64,000 bases of DNA from JACTOJ01 sp032335695 (lineage in GTDB: Bacteria > Bacillota > Clostridia > Clostridiales > Clostridiaceae), in assembly GCF_032335695.1 (NCBI RefSeq), contig NZ_JACTOJ010000003.1:269041-333040 (forward strand). The letters run 5' to 3'. Of the stretch, positions 52,661-60,741 are shown in pieces. A program made the position numbers and the translations under genes. The notes under the pieces were generated by a model. It ran no database searches, was not told the origin of the DNA, and saw only the letters and a program-made list of their open reading frames with translations. Every line of letters starts with the position of its first letter. The stretch's first letter is position 1.

Positions 52661-53470
52661 CTAGCCAATAAAGGAAACATCTAATTGATTTCTATCTACA
52701 ATTTTTTTAAATTTATATTTTGGATATCCAACCATAATAGTGCCTGTAATACCCCTGTCTTCAGGTATGTTAAAGAGAGAAAGCAATGGTGAATAATTTG
52801 AGAAGGCACACATTTCAAATAATCCCGCCCAGCATGTACCTAATCCAATACTTGTTGCATATAACTCGGCGTAAGTAAGTTGAGAAATAGTATTTTCTCT
52901 CCCGTTTTTGAAGTTTTTTGGAGCTGTAGCTAAAATAAGATTTGGAGCATTTCGTAATATGGTGTCTATACCAGTAGCTTTATAGTTTTCAACATGCCTT
53001 GGAAAACTCCAGTGAGATGGATTTTCAATTTGGCTTTCCATCCATTCAAATACAATTCTGCTTGCAGTTTTTAGTATGCTTTCACTTTCAACAATAATAT
53101 AAGAAATGCCTTGGCTATTGCTTGCCGTAGGTGCATAGTGAGCAATATTAACTAATTCTAATAGTTTTTCTCTAGGAACGGATATATTTTTGTAACATCG
53201 GATTGAATGCCGAGACCTAAGGAAATATTCTGCAGTTTTAGAATCTATTACTGAAAAATTTTCTATAGAAGTTTGATTAGCTGCAGGTGTTTTAACATTA
53301 TCTAATGCTTCATGAGGACATACTGCAACACATTGTCCACAAGCAATACAGTTGCTTGTGGAAGTCACTTTAGGCCCGCTTTTATCCATATATAAAACGC
53401 TGCTGGGGCACACACTTACACAAATTCCACATTTGGCACATTTAGATTCGTTAACGTCAATTAAATTCAT
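52661..53470 (-). CDS. Nitroreductase fused to an N-terminal 2[4Fe-4S] ferredoxin domain
   Basis: A 269-residue protein. Residues 10-60 hold two ferredoxin clusters, CAKCGICVSVCP and CIACGQCVAVCP. The rest is the FMN nitroreductase fold with RSRHSIRCYKN, NIAHYAPTASNSQG and GLGTCWAGLFEMCAF. The electrons can thus pass from ferredoxin to FMN within one chain, as in many clostridial nitroreductases. I start at ATG 53470 after GAGGAG. The GTG at 53479 lies in the ribosome binding site. It is divergent from an HxlR regulator, with palindromic sites between them, so it is probably the regulator's target. Confidence 0.9.
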   Translation of the reverse strand: MNLIDVNESKCAKCGICVSVCPSSVLYMDKSGPKVTSTSNCIACGQCVAVCPHEALDNVKTPAANQTSIENFSVIDSKTAEYFLRSRHSIRCYKNISVPREKLLELVNIAHYAPTASNSQGISYIIVESESILKTASRIVFEWMESQIENPSHWSFPRHVENYKATGIDTILRNAPNLILATAPKNFKNGRENTISQLTYAELYATSIGLGTCWAGLFEMCAFSNYSPLLSLFNIPEDRGITGTIMVGYPKYKFKKIVDRNQLDVSFIG

Positions 53471-53593
53471 TAATTTCACTCCTCGTATAATAAGTTTGCA
53501 GTCAGTTAAATAACCGCTAATTATATTTTTTTATTATATAAATTTGCAAGTATTATGATAAAATATAATTTATACCATAAACTTATTATTAAC

Positions 53594-53623
53594 AAGTACG
53601 TACTTTTTAGTAACGTAGTTACT
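53594..53623. promoter_or_regulatory. Paired palindromes between nitroreductase and HxlR genes
   Basis: AAGTACGTACTT (53594-53605, perfect) and AGTAACgtaGTTACT (53609-53623, perfect arms) lie side by side in the divergent region. HxlR proteins often bind GTAC-type palindromes, so this is a probable operator for both genes. Confidence 0.6.
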
Positions 53624-53668
53624 AGTTATATACTTGATAGTTAGAAAATTTAGGAGAAGAGGTTGCAA

Positions 53669-54016
53669 ATGTTAGAATTAAATGGTGTTGAATATAATTG
53701 TTCAATGGAATTAACTTTAGATATTTTGGAAGGAAAATGGAAGTCTGTAATAATATGGCATTTGGGGAGCAAAACTATGAGATTTAATGAACTGAAAAAA
53801 ATTATGCCTAATATATCTCATAAAATGTTAACTCAACAACTTAGATTTTTAGAAGAAAGTAAATTAGTTAACAGGTATGTTTATACACAGATACCACCTA
53901 AAGTAGAATATTCTCTTACTGACTATGGAAAAAGTTTACTGCCAATTTTGAACGACTTATGCAAGTGGGCAGTTAACTATTCAAATTTAATTACCTTTGA
54001 AAAACAAAGGAAATAA
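53669..54016 (+). CDS. HxlR family winged-helix regulator
   Basis: A 115-residue MarR-like HxlR regulator, with the family pattern CSMELTLDILEGKWKSVIIW, then FNELKKIMPNISHKMLTQQL and the wing LVNRYVYTQIPPKVEYSLTDYG. In this family a cysteine near the N-terminus can sense aldehydes or disulfide stress, and Cys11 is present here. I start at ATG 53669, 6 nt after GAGG. A TTG at 53663 sits against the ribosome binding site. It is divergent from the nitroreductase, so redox or electrophile-dependent control is likely but inferred. Confidence 0.92.
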   Translation: MLELNGVEYNCSMELTLDILEGKWKSVIIWHLGSKTMRFNELKKIMPNISHKMLTQQLRFLEESKLVNRYVYTQIPPKVEYSLTDYGKSLLPILNDLCKWAVNYSNLITFEKQRK

Positions 54017-54196
54017 CTTAAATATATTTTTAAAATATACGCCTGCTTTCATGGAGTTTATTGTAGTAAACATGATTTTTTAAGGACATGATAACAAATA
54101 CCGAAGTTTGATAAATACATAATTAGGTGTATAATTATTACTATGCAATTTTACAAAAGAAAAAGCATATTTTTATTTGGAGTTGAGGAATATTTT

Positions 54197-55543
54197 ATGA
54201 AATGGATTAGGGAAGATGTTTTTAAACTTACTTTACCAATATTTGCTGAGCAATTATTTGTAATATCTTTAGGTACAATTAATACTATGATGGCTGGCCA
54301 TATTGGAAAAGAAGCAGTTTCCGCCACGGGAATGGTGGATTCAGTTAATAATATATTTATAGCCTTTTTTTCTGCTTTAGCAGTAGGAGGCACGGTGGTA
54401 GTTGCTCAATATATAGGACAAAAGAATGTAAAAAAAGCTAATGACGCCATGAAACAGGCGCTTTTTTCAGGGCTTCTTATATCATTTGTAATAACGATAG
54501 CTATGTGGATATTTAAATCTCAATTGATATCTGTACTTTTTGGGCAAGCAGATAAAAAGATAATAAGTGATACCCACATATATCTTGGCATAACGCTTTT
54601 AACTTACCCTCTAATAACGATAGATTTAGTGTCTAATGGAATACTTAGAGGAGCTGGTGATACTAAAACTCCTATGAAAATAACTATTTTTATGAATTTT
54701 ATAAATGTTATATTTACATTTTTATTTATAAACGTGTTTAACATGGGCATAACTGGGGCAGCTTTGGGAATAGCCATAGCTAGAATTACTGGAGGAATCA
54801 TAATTTTAATAATTTTAATAAGAGGCTCTAAGATAATAAAGCTTAATAAAATAAGAGAATTTAGATTTGATAGGGAACTTTTAAGACCAATATTTAGTGT
54901 TGGAATTCCAGCTAGTGTAGAATCACTTTTATTTAATGGCGGAAAACTAATAACTCAGATATTTATTGTAGATATGGGAACAACGGCTATTGCTGCTAAT
55001 TCCATAGCAAGCTCCATAGCGAATCTAGTGAATGTACCTGGCAATTCTTTATGCACAGCGGCCACTGCTCTGGTAGGTCAAAAAATGGGAAGGGGAAGCA
55101 AGAAAGAAGCCAGCGAAGTATTGAATTATATAGTGAAGCTAGCTACGGTTCTATTAGTTATTGTCGGATTTATTATGATTCCATTATCGGGAACAGTATC
55201 AGCTTTATATACTAACAATCATGACATAATAAAATTATCAAGTATTGTTGTTATTGCAAATTCATTATGCATACCTATATGGTCCATAGCTTTCGTAATG
55301 CCAGCTGGCTTAAAGGGCGCTGGAGACGCTAAATATACCATGGTAACTACAATGATTGGTATGTGGGCTTTCAGAATAACTATGGGATATCTTTTAGGAG
55401 TTCCTTTAAAGCTTGGCCTACTAGGAGTATGGATGGGTATGTTTATAGATTGGCTTGTCAGAGGAATATTGTATCTCATGAGGTTCAAAAGCGGAAAATG
55501 GCTTAGACATTCGGTTATAAAACCGGCTAAAGAAGCTATATAA
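54197..55543 (+). CDS. MATE family efflux transporter
   Basis: A 448-residue protein with about 12 hydrophobic segments in two similar halves. The first half has LPIFAEQLFVISLGTINTMM and VAQYIGQKN, and the second has GIPASVESLLFNGGKL and ALVGQKMGRG. These correspond to the two repeated MATE signatures. It is a Na+ or H+ coupled multidrug or toxin exporter. I start at ATG 54197, because TTGAGGAAT lies 7 nt upstream. It is followed 21 nt later by a MazG gene. Confidence 0.9.
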   Translation: MKWIREDVFKLTLPIFAEQLFVISLGTINTMMAGHIGKEAVSATGMVDSVNNIFIAFFSALAVGGTVVVAQYIGQKNVKKANDAMKQALFSGLLISFVITIAMWIFKSQLISVLFGQADKKIISDTHIYLGITLLTYPLITIDLVSNGILRGAGDTKTPMKITIFMNFINVIFTFLFINVFNMGITGAALGIAIARITGGIIILIILIRGSKIIKLNKIREFRFDRELLRPIFSVGIPASVESLLFNGGKLITQIFIVDMGTTAIAANSIASSIANLVNVPGNSLCTAATALVGQKMGRGSKKEASEVLNYIVKLATVLLVIVGFIMIPLSGTVSALYTNNHDIIKLSSIVVIANSLCIPIWSIAFVMPAGLKGAGDAKYTMVTTMIGMWAFRITMGYLLGVPLKLGLLGVWMGMFIDWLVRGILYLMRFKSGKWLRHSVIKPAKEAI

Positions 55544-55564
55544 TAAATGTTAGGGGGCTATAAA

Positions 55565-55918
55565 TTGCAAGACTTAAAAATATCTGAAATGCAAAAGATG
55601 TCAATGGAGCTGTGGGAAAAACACAAGGAAAAGTGGTCTCCCATGGAGCCAGAGTATGCACATTATTCTATCCTTTATATGATTGAGGAATTAGGTGAAG
55701 CAATTGCTATAATTAAAAAAAAGGGCGAAGAGGATATAATGAATGTTCCAGAGATAAGGGAACATTTCATTGAAGAAATGGGAGATGTTATGATGTATTA
55801 TATAGATGCACTTAATAGATTTCATGTAACACCAGAGGAATTTGCCAGCATTTATGCTAAAAAATTTGAATACAACATGAAGAGAAATTATGCTAAACAG
55901 TACAAGGATATAAAATAA
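55565..55918 (+). CDS. MazG-like nucleotide pyrophosphohydrolase
   Basis: A 117-residue all-alpha NTP pyrophosphatase of the MazG/RS21-C6 type. The metal-binding pattern is EELGEAIAIIKKKGEED followed by EEMGDVMMYYIDAL, corresponding to EExxE and ExxD. It probably hydrolyses noncanonical nucleoside triphosphates. I start at TTG 55565, 8 nt after AGGGGG. The ATG at 55547 lies upstream of that ribosome binding site. It follows a MATE exporter and ends with a hairpin. Confidence 0.85.
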   Translation: MQDLKISEMQKMSMELWEKHKEKWSPMEPEYAHYSILYMIEELGEAIAIIKKKGEEDIMNVPEIREHFIEEMGDVMMYYIDALNRFHVTPEEFASIYAKKFEYNMKRNYAKQYKDIK

Positions 55919-55923
55919 ATTAA

Positions 55924-55953
55924 AAGAAATCGGCTAATAAAGAGCCGATTTCC
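55924..55953 (+). terminator. Terminator after mazG-like gene
   Basis: GAAATCGGCT pairs with AGCCGATTTC with a 7-nt loop. There is only a weak T run. The same surrounding text recurs at 63777-63825. Confidence 0.7.
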
Positions 55954-56057
55954 TCAATAATTATTACTTGTTAATTTTTACTTCTTAATTGAAATTTATC
56001 TCTTACCAGCCTTATCTTAATATCTTAAAATAAATAATCTTTTTGTCACTGCCCTTT

Positions 56058-57926
56058 TTAGGGTATCAAATCAGCATATTCCTGAAGAGATCCATCTCTT
56101 AAACATACTTCTATTATTTTTCTTCCTAAAGGATCTAAATCTGGAACTAAGAATTTCTCAAGCTCTCTCTTGAAGAAATCTTTTAATATATCTGCGCCGG
56201 CATCGTAACCCTCAACACCATTTTCTTCCTGCAAATCCACTTGCAGTAACGACTTAGGAACTGACTGACCGTCGATTTTTAAAGATTCAAGAGCGTAGCC
56301 TAGAAGTGGACATCTAGAAGAAACTAAAGGTTCTTTCTTAAAATGGAAGTTACCTCTTCTAGAAAGATACTCTCTAGCTATCCATTGTCCCATGAATCCA
56401 ACTTTATAAGCTCCTATATTTTGGTTAGGTATAAGAATATATTTGGTGGCAGGCGTATTGATTATTTGCTTCAATAGAAGATTAGCCTGATCTACCATTC
56501 TTCCTGTAGCAAAGGGCCAATAAGAACCTACACCTTCACTTGCCATACCATCGGAACTTGTTACGCTTGGATTTGCATGTCCTCTAGGTGCCACCATTCT
56601 CCAAAGCCAAGCCAAAGCAGGAGGAAGTATATGAAATACACCCATTATACCGTAGTTAGGATTTTCTCTAGTGCTAGGAGGAGTCCTTACACCAAAGCTT
56701 CTTATATCAATTTCTACCGGCTCATTTACTATATTATCTATAAAGTTTCTAGGAAGTATTACTCTAGGATTTGGGCAAGGTTTGCCAGGTGCATCTAGAG
56801 TATGCTCCCATATCAAACAGGTAGCTTCAGGTTTACCGTCAATATTAAGGAATATTAAAGGCTTCTTTGGATAAATAGTCATTTTCTCAATATCAGGAGC
56901 TGTTCCATATTCATTTATATGATCTATTCTTAAAAACCATCCATTTTCAGCATCTTTAACAACAAGTTTGTTTCCGTTTTGAAGTGAAGGAAGAGCTAGA
57001 GCCATATCATCTGTAACTGGTTGAAGTTCACAAGCTTCTTTTATATCCATATAAAATTTTTCATCAGTAATTATATTTTTTGCAATAAGCAATCTGCCAT
57101 CAGGTTCCCTGTGGAATTGTTCTGTCATTTCGCTTTTTCCGCCGCCGCTGGCACCTTCATGCATTATAGTAAATTGGTTTTCATAAGGAGTAGTGATCTT
57201 AACCGCAGAAGCATGGAGAGTAGTCCATTCTTCCTCTTCTCCTATGTTTAAAAGAACACCATAAATTCCTTTTTTAGCACTTGGTCCTGGGTAAAGGTTA
57301 TAGCAGAAGAGTTCATGCATTTTGTCCAATCTATTATGCACAACTACCTGCCTACCATTAAATTCAGTGTGTCTAAAAGGCGGTGCCAAGTATAGTATAG
57401 CTCTAGGTTTAAAGTCATAAGGAATCTTGCTTCTTGGAATAAATCCTTGCAAATCTCCTAAAGCTGCAGCAAAGAAACCAGCATTTGCTGGAGCAACTAA
57501 AAGAGATGGATAGCCATCATCGTCTCCTCCAGACATAAAAGGTATAAGCAGCAATTCATCTTGACCATTAAGCCAGTCAAAAGTAGCATTTCTTAAATCA
57601 CAAAAATCTTTTCCAAATCTATTTTTAAAAGTAGGTTTGTCTGTAGGCTTGTCATCGGATATAACCATGCAATCAGGATCTCTTCTTCTCATGTATGGAT
57701 CAATGTAATTTACAGATAATCCATTTTTACATCTTACTACTGTAGCTTCTACAACATAACCCTTTCCAGGTGTATCATAGCCAACTTCGTGAATATTAGC
57801 TTTATTTCTCCCCATAGCAATATCAAGAAGATCTTCTCGGCTTTCAGCTAAGATAACTTCTTTTGAAGCTAAAATTTCTTCTAATTCTTTTGGCAAAATT
57901 AATTTTTTAAATAATGATTTTTCCAT
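56058..57926 (-). CDS. DUF4914 family protein, PEP carboxykinase-like P-loop
   Basis: A 622-residue cytoplasmic protein that matches the DUF4914 family as I recall it. A P-loop, HEGASGGGKSEMTEQ (Lys264, Ser265), follows a conserved segment LNIGEEEEWTTLHASAVKIT. That pairing resembles the nucleotide-binding half of phosphoenolpyruvate carboxykinases and HPr kinase. The rest is rich in conserved Trp, Pro and Asp (DPYMRRRDPD, PFMSGGDDDGYPSL, RPxTR-like FGVRTPPSTREN). No function is known. Its length and order look intact. The upstream region has two TTGCAA palindromes and a divergent two-component system. Confidence 0.75.
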   Translation of the reverse strand: MEKSLFKKLILPKELEEILASKEVILAESREDLLDIAMGRNKANIHEVGYDTPGKGYVVEATVVRCKNGLSVNYIDPYMRRRDPDCMVISDDKPTDKPTFKNRFGKDFCDLRNATFDWLNGQDELLLIPFMSGGDDDGYPSLLVAPANAGFFAAALGDLQGFIPRSKIPYDFKPRAILYLAPPFRHTEFNGRQVVVHNRLDKMHELFCYNLYPGPSAKKGIYGVLLNIGEEEEWTTLHASAVKITTPYENQFTIMHEGASGGGKSEMTEQFHREPDGRLLIAKNIITDEKFYMDIKEACELQPVTDDMALALPSLQNGNKLVVKDAENGWFLRIDHINEYGTAPDIEKMTIYPKKPLIFLNIDGKPEATCLIWEHTLDAPGKPCPNPRVILPRNFIDNIVNEPVEIDIRSFGVRTPPSTRENPNYGIMGVFHILPPALAWLWRMVAPRGHANPSVTSSDGMASEGVGSYWPFATGRMVDQANLLLKQIINTPATKYILIPNQNIGAYKVGFMGQWIAREYLSRRGNFHFKKEPLVSSRCPLLGYALESLKIDGQSVPKSLLQVDLQEENGVEGYDAGADILKDFFKRELEKFLVPDLDPLGRKIIEVCLRDGSLQEYADLIP

Positions 57927-57979
57927 GTTATAACCCCTTACAATTTTTTTTATGCCCCTATATAAATAATAGTGCTAAA

Positions 57980-57994
57980 TTGCAAAAAATGCAA
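57980..57994. promoter_or_regulatory. TTGCA-type inverted repeat upstream of the DUF4914 gene
   Basis: TTGCAaaaaaTGCAA has 5-bp perfect arms. It resembles the longer palindrome at 58047-58072, and a TGCAAGAT half site recurs near 58094. This suggests a regulator that binds several sites here. Confidence 0.55.
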
Positions 57995-58046
57995 GATTTA
58001 AAAATGAAAAATTCACTAGTATAAGAAGTTGATTTGTATTATCTTA

Positions 58047-58072
58047 TTTTTTGCAATATATATTGCAAAAAA
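58047..58072. promoter_or_regulatory. 26-bp perfect palindrome between DUF4914 and response-regulator genes
   Basis: TTTTTTGCAATATATATTGC followed by AAAAAA is perfectly self-complementary over 26 bp. It is centred in the 348-nt divergent gap. I infer an operator for a dimeric regulator. The adjacent OmpR-type regulator is one candidate. Confidence 0.65.
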
Positions 58073-58274
58073 GCATACAATCATGCTGAAAAATGCAAGA
58101 TATATTTTATAAATATTTCATAAAAATTTTGAAATTCATAAAGGAAATTATAAAAATATGATGAAATGTTGAATTCTTCACAATAAATTTATATTTATTT
58201 TATATAATTATAAATGGTGAATTGAAAAGATTATTAAGCTAATAATTTTTATAAATAGCTGCATGGAGGATGTA

Positions 58275-58955
58275 ATGAAAAATATTCTTATCATAGAAGA
58301 TGAAAAAAATGTGCTTGATATCATGGAAGCTTATCTTGTTAAAGAAGGATACAATGTAATGAAAGCTACTAGAGGAGAAGAAGGTCTTGAGATATTCAAA
58401 AGGTTGGATTTTCAGCTTATAATATTGGATCTTATGCTGCCAGGGATATCTGGAGAAGAAGTGTGCAGAGAAATACGCAAAATCTCAAATGCCCATATAT
58501 TTATTTTGACTGCTAAAAGCTCTCTGGAGGATCGAGTAGAAGGGTTTAATATCGGTGCGGATGAATATTTAATAAAACCCTTTAGCCCAAGAGAAATAGT
58601 AGCCAGAGTAAATGCTGTATTTCGAAGAATTAACAAGGCATATGAAAATCAACTTATTTTCGATAGTGGAAATTTAATAATAGATAATGATAGAAAAGTG
58701 GTAGAGGTAAGAGGCAATAGAGTGGATTTAACCCCTAATGAGTTTAATATATTGTATGAATTGGCTATAAACAAAGGCGTAGTCCTATCAAGAGAAAAGC
58801 TTATTGAAAAAGTTTTTGGAATGGATTTTGATGGATTTGACAGAACAATAGATGTTCATATAAAAAATTTAAGAAAAAAGATAGAAGAAAATAGCAAGGA
58901 GCCTAAATATGTAATTACGGTATATAAAACAGGCTATAAATTTGGGGGTGCTTAA
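58275..58955 (+). CDS. OmpR/PhoB family response regulator
   Basis: A 226-residue regulator. The receiver has IIEDEKNVLDIM, the phosphorylation site LIILDLMLPGISG (Asp52) and FILTAKSSLEDRVEG with Lys at IKPFSPREIVARV. The C-terminal winged helix has VDLTPNEFNILYEL, EKVFGMDFDGFDRTIDVHIKNLRKK and YKTGYKFG. I start at ATG 58275 after GGAGGATGTA. It is followed by its kinase. The signal is unknown, and the upstream palindromes may be its sites. Confidence 0.94.
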   Translation: MKNILIIEDEKNVLDIMEAYLVKEGYNVMKATRGEEGLEIFKRLDFQLIILDLMLPGISGEEVCREIRKISNAHIFILTAKSSLEDRVEGFNIGADEYLIKPFSPREIVARVNAVFRRINKAYENQLIFDSGNLIIDNDRKVVEVRGNRVDLTPNEFNILYELAINKGVVLSREKLIEKVFGMDFDGFDRTIDVHIKNLRKKIEENSKEPKYVITVYKTGYKFGGA

Positions 58956-58956
58956 T

Positions 58957-60330
58957 GTGCATACTATAAGAAAAAGGCTAAGCGTAATGATGCTTTCCTG
59001 CGTTACTTTGGCTTTAATACTGGTTTTTATACTTGTAAATGTGGCTGTAAAAGAGCGCTTTAATACATATATAAAGGAAAATCAGGCTAAAAGAGACGAA
59101 AGGATAGTAAATTATTTAAGAGATATATATGTTAAGAATGGTAAATGGGATGAAAATACAGGGCTAGAAGTAGAGCATGAAGCTTACATGGGAAATTTTT
59201 GTGTTACATTATTAGATGCCAGCAGAAGTACTATTTGGGGGATGAATCCAAAGGATATACTTAAGGATATAAATTCTATGAAAAAAGCTCATGGAGCTGA
59301 AGAAGGAATTTATGAATCTAAAGAATATCCTATAAAATATAATAATGTAATTGTTGGATACGTGCAGATAGGACAGTATTCTTCTATAATTTTGACAGCT
59401 GAAGATAAAAGCTTTGAGACAGCCATAAATAGAAGCATAATTATAAGTACCTTTGTATCTCTTGTCATAACTTTTATAATAGCTATGTATCTAGTAAAGC
59501 AATTTTCTACTCCTATAAAGGAAATGGCAAATAAATCTGTGAAATTAGCTAGAGGAGAATTTGTTGAAGATAAAAGTGAGCGCATTTCCATAATAGAAAT
59601 TAATAATTTGAAAAATAGCATGGATACATTATCAAGAAAATTGAATCATATATCCTTAATCCGAAAAAGATTAGTTTCAGAGATATCTCATGAATTAAGA
59701 ACTCCGCTGAATGTGCTGCAAAACAACCTAGAAGCTATGATAGATGATATTATACCTATATCCAAAAATAAATTAATTGATTTAAATAATGAAGTTATAC
59801 GGTTTGGAAACCTTGTGAATGACTTGAATATGCTAAAAGAATTCGAAATTGAAAGTATTAAATTAGATATGACTGAGTTTTCTATAGGAAAATTAACTCA
59901 AGAAGTAATGGATGAGTTTAGAGGGATTATGCAAAAAAATAATTTAAAACTTTTATATGAAAATCAATGTGAAGAAGATTATATTGTAGGTGACAGAAAG
60001 AAAATAAAGCAGGTACTTATAAATGTTATGAGCAATGCTGTAAAATTTAATAGAAGCGAAGGAAGTATAGAGGTTAAGGTAATAGGTGATAATAAAACAG
60101 TAGCTGTAGAATTTAAGGATACAGGCATAGGAATAAGCAAGGAAGAAATTCCGCATATATTTGATTATTTATATAGAGGAGATAAAAGCAAAGGAAAAAT
60201 TCAGGGAAAGGGTATAGGTCTATCACTGGTAAAAGATATTTTAGAGCTTCATTCAGCAAAGATAGAAGTTGAAAGTGAGGAGAATGCAGGAAGTAAATTT
60301 ATAATAACTTTCTTCATAAAAACTACATAA
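58957..60330 (+). CDS. Membrane histidine kinase
   Basis: A 457-residue sensor kinase. TM1 near residues 9-31 (MMLSCVTLALILVFILVN) and TM2 near 155-180 (IIISTFVSLVITFIIAMYLV) flank a 120-residue extracytoplasmic domain. HAMP follows (LVKQFSTPIKEMANKS). HisKA is SEISHELRTPLNVLQ (His245), and the ATPase has NVMSNAVKFN, FKDTGIGISKEEI and GKGIGLSLVKDIL. It starts at GTG 58957, 7 nt after GGGGG, with the start directly behind the response-regulator stop. Confidence 0.92.
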   Translation: MHTIRKRLSVMMLSCVTLALILVFILVNVAVKERFNTYIKENQAKRDERIVNYLRDIYVKNGKWDENTGLEVEHEAYMGNFCVTLLDASRSTIWGMNPKDILKDINSMKKAHGAEEGIYESKEYPIKYNNVIVGYVQIGQYSSIILTAEDKSFETAINRSIIISTFVSLVITFIIAMYLVKQFSTPIKEMANKSVKLARGEFVEDKSERISIIEINNLKNSMDTLSRKLNHISLIRKRLVSEISHELRTPLNVLQNNLEAMIDDIIPISKNKLIDLNNEVIRFGNLVNDLNMLKEFEIESIKLDMTEFSIGKLTQEVMDEFRGIMQKNNLKLLYENQCEEDYIVGDRKKIKQVLINVMSNAVKFNRSEGSIEVKVIGDNKTVAVEFKDTGIGISKEEIPHIFDYLYRGDKSKGKIQGKGIGLSLVKDILELHSAKIEVESEENAGSKFIITFFIKTT

Positions 60331-60372
60331 GTAGGAGTTAGTATATAGCTAAAGAAAAAATATCAAAACCTA

Positions 60373-60429
60373 TTGAAAATTATTATCAATAGGTATATAA
60401 TAAAACTGCGATACCCCCACGGGGTGTAT
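60373..60429 (+). promoter_or_regulatory. Copper operon promoter and CsoR operator
   Basis: TTGAAA (60373-60378) and TATAAT (60396-60401) are 17 nt apart. Downstream at 60411-60429 is ATACCCCCACGGGGTGTAT, a C-tract/G-tract inverted repeat of the kind bound by CsoR. Apo-CsoR would block the operon, and Cu(I) would release it. The -35 box is within a small hairpin (ACCTATTG / CAATAGGT). Confidence 0.8.
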
Positions 60430-60442
60430 GGGAGGTGAAAAA

Positions 60443-60709
60443 ATGAATGAGGAAAAACAAAAAGCTGTGCAAGCACTTAAGACTTCTAAAGGTCAAATAG
60501 AGGGAATAATAAAAATGATCGAGGATGGAAGATATTGTGTGGATGTGTCCAATCAGATAATAGCCGCTCAGGCTTTGTTAAAAAAAGCTAACTTACTTAT
60601 TCTAAAACAGCATATAGGGCATTGCGTAAAAGATGCATTTTCTACCGGTAATGGAGAGGAAAAAGTTGATGAAATAATAGAGCTTCTAGGAAAGATAATG
60701 GATAAATAA
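60443..60709 (+). CDS. csoR: CsoR family copper-sensing repressor
   Basis: An 88-residue all-helical repressor. The Cu(I) ligands are conserved with the family spacing: Cys32 in DGRYCVDVSNQI, His57 and Cys61 in LILKQHIGHCVKDA (25 and 4 residues apart, as in the known copper sensors). I start at ATG 60443 after GGGAGGTG, not at 60428. It is the first gene of the copper operon and has its operator just upstream. Confidence 0.93.
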   Translation: MNEEKQKAVQALKTSKGQIEGIIKMIEDGRYCVDVSNQIIAAQALLKKANLLILKQHIGHCVKDAFSTGNGEEKVDEIIELLGKIMDK

Positions 60710-60741
60710 TATTTGTTTAATATAGAATGGGGGGATAAGTT

